Source: Mycobacterium sp. 3519A
GTDB taxonomy: Bacteria > Actinomycetota > Actinomycetes > Mycobacteriales > Mycobacteriaceae
DNA: 64,000 bases
Reading direction: 5' to 3'
Assembly: GCF_900240945.1 (NCBI RefSeq)
Contig: NZ_OESG01000014.1
Span: forward strand, 802,923-866,922
Shown: piece after piece, positions 60,614-64,000 of the stretch
How positions within the stretch are numbered: position 1 is the stretch's first letter
How the letters are laid out: each line of letters opens with the position of its first letter
Notes under the pieces: generated by a model
Database searches by the model: none
Told to the model about the DNA's origin: nothing
What the model saw: the letters and a program-made list of their open reading frames with translations, nothing else
Program-made: the position numbers and the translations under genes

Positions 60614-61615
60614 GTGACGTCCACAGCTGCTCGCGCAGTCACGCGGTTGATCGCTCCCCTCCTCGCAACGGCGACCTGTCTTGGCCTCATCGCCGACGCG
60701 GTGTCGGTCGGTCCGGTACCTGCCGTGCGGTTGGCCGCCGACGACGGAAACCCGTTGGCCGGGATGCCGTTCTACGTCAACCCGACGTCGTCGGCGATGC
60801 GCGCCGCGCAGCAGGCCGACCCGCCGAGTCCCGAGTTGACCGCCATCGCCAACACGCCGCAGGCGTACTGGCTCGTTCCCGGTTCCTCGGCGTCCACCGT
60901 CCCCAAGTACGTCGGCGACGCGCAGGCCGCAGGGGCCCTGCCCGTGTTCGCGATCTACGGGATCCCGCACCGGGATTGCGGGAGCTTCGCCGCAGGCGGA
61001 TTCGGCAGCGGGGCCGAGTACCGGCAGTGGATCGACGGCATCGCCGCAGGCATCGGGTCCGCGCCCGCGGCGGTGATCGTCGAACCCGACGCGCTGGCGA
61101 TGGCCGACTGCCTGTCGGGGGATCAGCGCCAGGAACGCTACGACCTGATCCGGTACGCGGTCGATACGCTGACCCGCAATCCCGCCGCGGCGGTGTACAT
61201 CGACGCGGGTCACCTGCGCTGGCACAGCGCCGACGACATGGCTGGCCGGCTCAACCAGGCCGGCATCGACCACGCGCGGGGCTTCAGTCTCAACACCGCG
61301 AACTTCTTCACGACGGAAGACGAAATCGGCTACGGCGAAGCCATTTCCGGCCTCACAAACGGTTCGCACTACGTGATCGACACGTCGCGCAACGGCGCCG
61401 GGCCTGCGGCCGCCGCCCCACTGGACTGGTGCAATCCGGACGGCCGGGCACTGGGCACTCCGCCGACCACGGCCACCGCAGGCCCGCACGCCGACGCGTA
61501 TCTGTGGATCAAACGGCCCGGCGAGTCCGACGGGTCATGCAATCGCGGCGACCCGCCGGCAGGCAACTTCGTGAACTCGTTCGCGGTCGAACTGGCGCGC
61601 AACGCCGGTCGGTAG
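60614..61615 (+). CDS. Secreted glycoside hydrolase family 6 cellulase
   Basis: A 333-residue exported endoglucanase or cellobiohydrolase. The signal peptide spans the first 40 or so residues. The GH6 signatures are YGIPHRDCGSFAAGG (with the catalytic-loop Asp) and VIVEPDALAMADC (catalytic Asp). WCNPDGRALG and YLWIKRPGESDGSC form the substrate-binding loops. Four Cys could form the two family disulfides. CelA1 (Rv0062) occupies a similar place downstream of dnaB in M. tuberculosis, so this is a probable orthologue. GTG start. Confidence 0.9.
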   Translation: MTSTAARAVTRLIAPLLATATCLGLIADAVSVGPVPAVRLAADDGNPLAGMPFYVNPTSSAMRAAQQADPPSPELTAIANTPQAYWLVPGSSASTVPKYVGDAQAAGALPVFAIYGIPHRDCGSFAAGGFGSGAEYRQWIDGIAAGIGSAPAAVIVEPDALAMADCLSGDQRQERYDLIRYAVDTLTRNPAAAVYIDAGHLRWHSADDMAGRLNQAGIDHARGFSLNTANFFTTEDEIGYGEAISGLTNGSHYVIDTSRNGAGPAAAAPLDWCNPDGRALGTPPTTATAGPHADAYLWIKRPGESDGSCNRGDPPAGNFVNSFAVELARNAGR

Positions 61616-61617
61616 CG

Positions 61618-61746
61618 CTACTCCTGCGACGGCTTGTCGACTTCGTCGTCGGGTAGCGGTAGTGCCTCGGCGCCCGGCGTGCCGGGCGCCAACGCCTCCT
61701 CTTCAGCGGCGGGCTGCGGCTTTACATTTCCTTCTGATGTTGTCAT
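61618..61746 (-). CDS. Small acidic protein, 42 residues
   Basis: An open frame from the ATG at 61746 to the stop at 61618-61620 encodes a Glu/Pro-rich acidic peptide (around PAAEEEALAPG and LPLPDDEVDKPSQE). Codon third positions are G/C-rich as in real genes, but there is no clear ribosome-binding site. It ends three bases after the convergent cellulase gene. Confidence 0.4.
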   Translation of the reverse strand: MTTSEGNVKPQPAAEEEALAPGTPGAEALPLPDDEVDKPSQE

Positions 61747-61856
61747 GGCGGCCTGATACCCCAACTGCGCGGCAGGTAATCGGGTAGCAACCGGCACCCA
61801 AGTGGGGTAGTCGATTACTCCAGCCCACCGTGGCGGGGCGACTTAGTTTCGCGGGC

Positions 61857-63005
61857 ATGAACATCGACAAACCTTTGCCTGGAGCGCGCCAGTTCGAGGC
61901 AGAGCCCCCGTTCTGGGGATCCAAAGTCGCCTCGATCACCACGCCGGCCTGGAAGCAGAGCCCGGGCAAGTCCTACCTGATCATGGTCATTGCAGTGCTG
62001 GCGTTCGCCGTCGTGCTCGGCGCCGCGTTCGTGGGCCTGCAGTCGATGTCTGCCGACAGCGCTAAATGGGTGCAGCAGGCTGTCGGGCACGGATTCCAAT
62101 TCGGGCTGTTGGTTCTTCTCTTGGCTGGCGTCTACGGCTGGTACTGGTGGTCGCGGCGGCGGAAGTTGATCGTCTCGGTCACCGACGACGGCCTGACCGT
62201 GAGCACCCGTCCCGGCGAGGTGTACCCGTTCACCGGCGCGAAGCTGGGCACCTGGGGAGTGACCGGCGGCGCGACGATGGGTACAGCGCTGCATCTGTAT
62301 TGCGGCACAAAGCGATTCATCCTCGGCGGACGGGACCGACGCGTATCGGCGAGGACACCGCTGCAAGCGCCGGACGCCGGGTACGGGCAAGCCATCGACG
62401 TCGATGCGTCGTTGCCCGCCAACGAGTTCGACGAGATCCTGACCATGGTCAGCCGACGGACCGGGCTTGACGTGCGGCGGCCGGGGCCCGACGAGCCGGT
62501 GCGTTGCCTGCTGTTCACGAACTCGCTGAAAGTTCAAGAGATCAGCTCGTTCTCGGTCCGCAAACAGCAACAGTTCATGGGGTCACTCGGCCAACCGCGG
62601 CTGGCCATCGAGGTGAGCCCGGACGTGATCCGCGTGCACGATGCGGTCACCAACAACCTGATCGCGTCGGTGTCGCCGGGACAGGTGACCGCGACGCCGG
62701 TGACCTTCCGCCCCATGCAGGGCTACCACTGGTTCCCCTCTGCGGGAAACCTGATGAGCGACGCCGCTACCAACTACTGGTCCACCTCACCCGGCATGCG
62801 GGTAGCCATTCCCGGCGTGCAGCCGTTGTCCGTCGGATGCCGTGACAGCGTGTCGGGCCTGGACTTCCGGTTCTCCTGGACCGGCGACATTCCCACCGAA
62901 GCGGCGCGGGCCGACTACGAGGTCTCAGGGACCGATTGGCTGACGCTCGCCGAGAGCTTCGGGTTGGTCTCCCGCCTCAACACCAAAGGTGAAAGGGCTC
63001 AATGA
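61857..63005 (+). CDS. Membrane protein with two N-terminal membrane helices, unknown function
   Basis: A 382-residue protein. Two hydrophobic helices (about 40-62 and 80-100) are followed by a hydrophilic domain of about 280 residues containing a PH-like strand pattern (KLIVSVTDDGLTVSTRPGEV) and no catalytic motif I recognise. The ATG at 61857 is chosen; an upstream start at 61830 would add 9 residues. Its stop overlaps the next gene (ATGA), suggesting that the two products work together in the envelope. Confidence 0.65.
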   Translation: MNIDKPLPGARQFEAEPPFWGSKVASITTPAWKQSPGKSYLIMVIAVLAFAVVLGAAFVGLQSMSADSAKWVQQAVGHGFQFGLLVLLLAGVYGWYWWSRRRKLIVSVTDDGLTVSTRPGEVYPFTGAKLGTWGVTGGATMGTALHLYCGTKRFILGGRDRRVSARTPLQAPDAGYGQAIDVDASLPANEFDEILTMVSRRTGLDVRRPGPDEPVRCLLFTNSLKVQEISSFSVRKQQQFMGSLGQPRLAIEVSPDVIRVHDAVTNNLIASVSPGQVTATPVTFRPMQGYHWFPSAGNLMSDAATNYWSTSPGMRVAIPGVQPLSVGCRDSVSGLDFRFSWTGDIPTEAARADYEVSGTDWLTLAESFGLVSRLNTKGERAQ

Positions 63006-63340
63006 TGAGCATGACGGTGCGCGGAATTGCCGGCTTGGCAACGACATTGGCGGTAATGGGGGCCGTTGCCGGTCTGGGTCTGGTCGCGGGCACCGCTGCG
63101 GCGGCGCCGCCCGGCGGACCGTACACCTGGTGCCCGGGCGACGATCCGGGTGGCGGCCCCGGCGGCCCGTTCAATTCCCCCGGCCCGCCGAACTGGGACT
63201 GGAACATCTGCCACACCTTCTACACCGTCAACTGGGGCCAGGGCAATGTCTCGCTGAGCATCTGGGATGGTGAGAATCCGCCACCGGACAACCGCGGTCC
63301 TGTCGGACCGTGCTCGCTGCTGGACACCAGAGGCTGTTAG
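63002..63340 (+). CDS. Small secreted Gly/Pro-rich protein
   Basis: 112 residues. A signal peptide (ends TAAAAPPG near residue 37) is followed by a mature part rich in Gly, Pro, Asp and Trp with four Cys (YTWCPGDD, NICHTF, GPCSLL, RGC), probably two disulfides. Similar short secreted proteins are common in mycobacteria; function unknown. Translation is coupled to the preceding membrane protein gene. Confidence 0.7.
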   Translation: MMSMTVRGIAGLATTLAVMGAVAGLGLVAGTAAAAPPGGPYTWCPGDDPGGGPGGPFNSPGPPNWDWNICHTFYTVNWGQGNVSLSIWDGENPPPDNRGPVGPCSLLDTRGC

Positions 63341-64000
63341 GGCGCCTCCACGACGTGCACGCGCACACCGGCCGACGCGATCCGGTCCAGTTGATCCCTG
63401 TCAGCTGACGAATCGGTGACCAGATGATGAATCTCGTTGAGCGACACCATCTTCGCCAGCGTGATCTTGCCGATCTTTGAACCGTCGACGGCGACCACGA
63501 CCCGTTGCGCGTTCGCGGCCATGGCGATCGCGGTGCGCGCCTCGGCTTCGTCGAAGGTCGTCGCCCCGACTTCGGCGGACATCCCGTCCGCACCCAGAAC
63601 TGCGGTCCCGACTGTCACGACTTGAAAGGCGTGTTCGGACATCGGGCCGACGGCCTCGAGGGTGTTCGCCCGCACCAGGCCACCGGTCGCGATCACCTTC
63701 ATGTGGGCGTCCACCGCGCAATCGGCGGCGATGGTCAACGAATTCGTCACGATCGTCATCTGAGGGCGGCCCTTCAACGACCGGGCCACCTCGGCCGTGG
63801 TGACACCGCCGGTGAGGGCAACCGCCTGCGCGCCGGGGGGAATCAGCGCCGCGGCATGTTGGGCGATGCGCCGCTTTATCGCCACGGTCCGATGGTCACG
63901 CAGCCGGACAGGAATCTCGCTTCCGCTCGGATCCAGCGCGCGGGCGCCGCCGTGGGTCCGCACCAGGAGGCCCTGTTCCTCGAGTTCACTGAGGTCCCGC
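63337..64000 (-). CDS. DeoR-family transcriptional regulator, 5' end cut by window
   Basis: The frame is open to the window end, so the N-terminal helix-turn-helix is only partly present (RDLSELEEQGLLVRTHGGA is its end). The DeoRC sensor domain is complete: AVALTGGVTTAEVARSL, MTIVTNSLTIAAD, GTAVLGADGMSAEVGATTFD and VVVAVDGSKIGK, which bind sugar phosphates in this family. The target genes lie outside the window. Its stop overlaps the end of the convergent secreted-protein gene by four bases. Confidence 0.85.
   Translation of the reverse strand, partial: RDLSELEEQGLLVRTHGGARALDPSGSEIPVRLRDHRTVAIKRRIAQHAAALIPPGAQAVALTGGVTTAEVARSLKGRPQMTIVTNSLTIAADCAVDAHMKVIATGGLVRANTLEAVGPMSEHAFQVVTVGTAVLGADGMSAEVGATTFDEAEARTAIAMAANAQRVVVAVDGSKIGKITLAKMVSLNEIHHLVTDSSADRDQLDRIASAGVRVHVVEAP

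Overview
The window reads as chromosome of a GC-rich, probably rapid-growing Mycobacterium/Mycolicibacterium. The backbone that supports this is a DUF2029/GT87 membrane protein (Rv0051-like), then rpsF-ssb-rpsR-rplI-dnaB, and much further on a GH6 cellulase (the place of celA1 in M. tuberculosis). DnaB carries two inteins, and codon use is strongly G/C-ending. GTG starts and ATGA/GTGA stop-start overlaps are common.

This backbone is broken by several accessory blocks. (1) 1.3-12.9 kb: a complete-looking phosphonate operon, phnDCE-F-GHI-[phnJ-phnK fusion]-L-M, followed by an inositol-monophosphatase-like gene and a PhnZ-like HD oxygenase. Its right edge cuts into the remains of an adenylate cyclase gene on the other strand. 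(2) 13.3-18.5 kb: the ribosomal protein/ssb block and dnaB, whose product must splice out a class 3 mini-intein in the P-loop and a full LAGLIDADG intein. (3) 18.6-19.6 kb: a second, decayed dnaB 3' end with a divergent dead intein. (4) 19.8-26.9 kb: an extra chaperone/redox block (dnaK reduced to its 3' end, grpE, dnaJ/cbpA, cbpM-like merR, clpB, thioredoxin, UBP zinc finger, cNMP-binding thioredoxin-reductase-like protein). (5) 27-34.2 kb: an aldo/keto reductase with a divergent TetR gene, then a LacI-controlled sugar ABC operon with two kinases. (6) 34.2-36.6 kb: a gene graveyard with a third copy of the intein endonuclease segment, a broken HtrA protease and a possible transposase relic. 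(7) 36.6-46 kb: a carbohydrate-acid catabolic block (cyclase-family hydrolase, MFS, DeoR, PdxA2, DUF1537 kinase, LOG protein, PfkB fragment, Zn-dehydrogenase, MFS).

From 46 to 64 kb the content is ordinary mycobacterial envelope and housekeeping genes: secreted proteins, GH5- and GH6-type hydrolases, a PepD-like HtrA protease, methyltransferases, a double hot-dog dehydratase and regulators. One striking protein stands out: a membrane-anchored, RsdA-like ectodomain followed by ten consecutive aromatic pentapeptides and a Pro/Ala/Gln/Arg tail.

The items I consider most unusual are the three copies of the dnaB intein segment (two forming 328-bp direct repeats about 15.7 kb apart with the same breakpoint), the PhnJ-PhnK fusion with its PhnZ-like partner, the junction of the phn island inside a cyclase relic, and the pentapeptide-repeat envelope protein. 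All calls come from reading the sequence; no database search was run.
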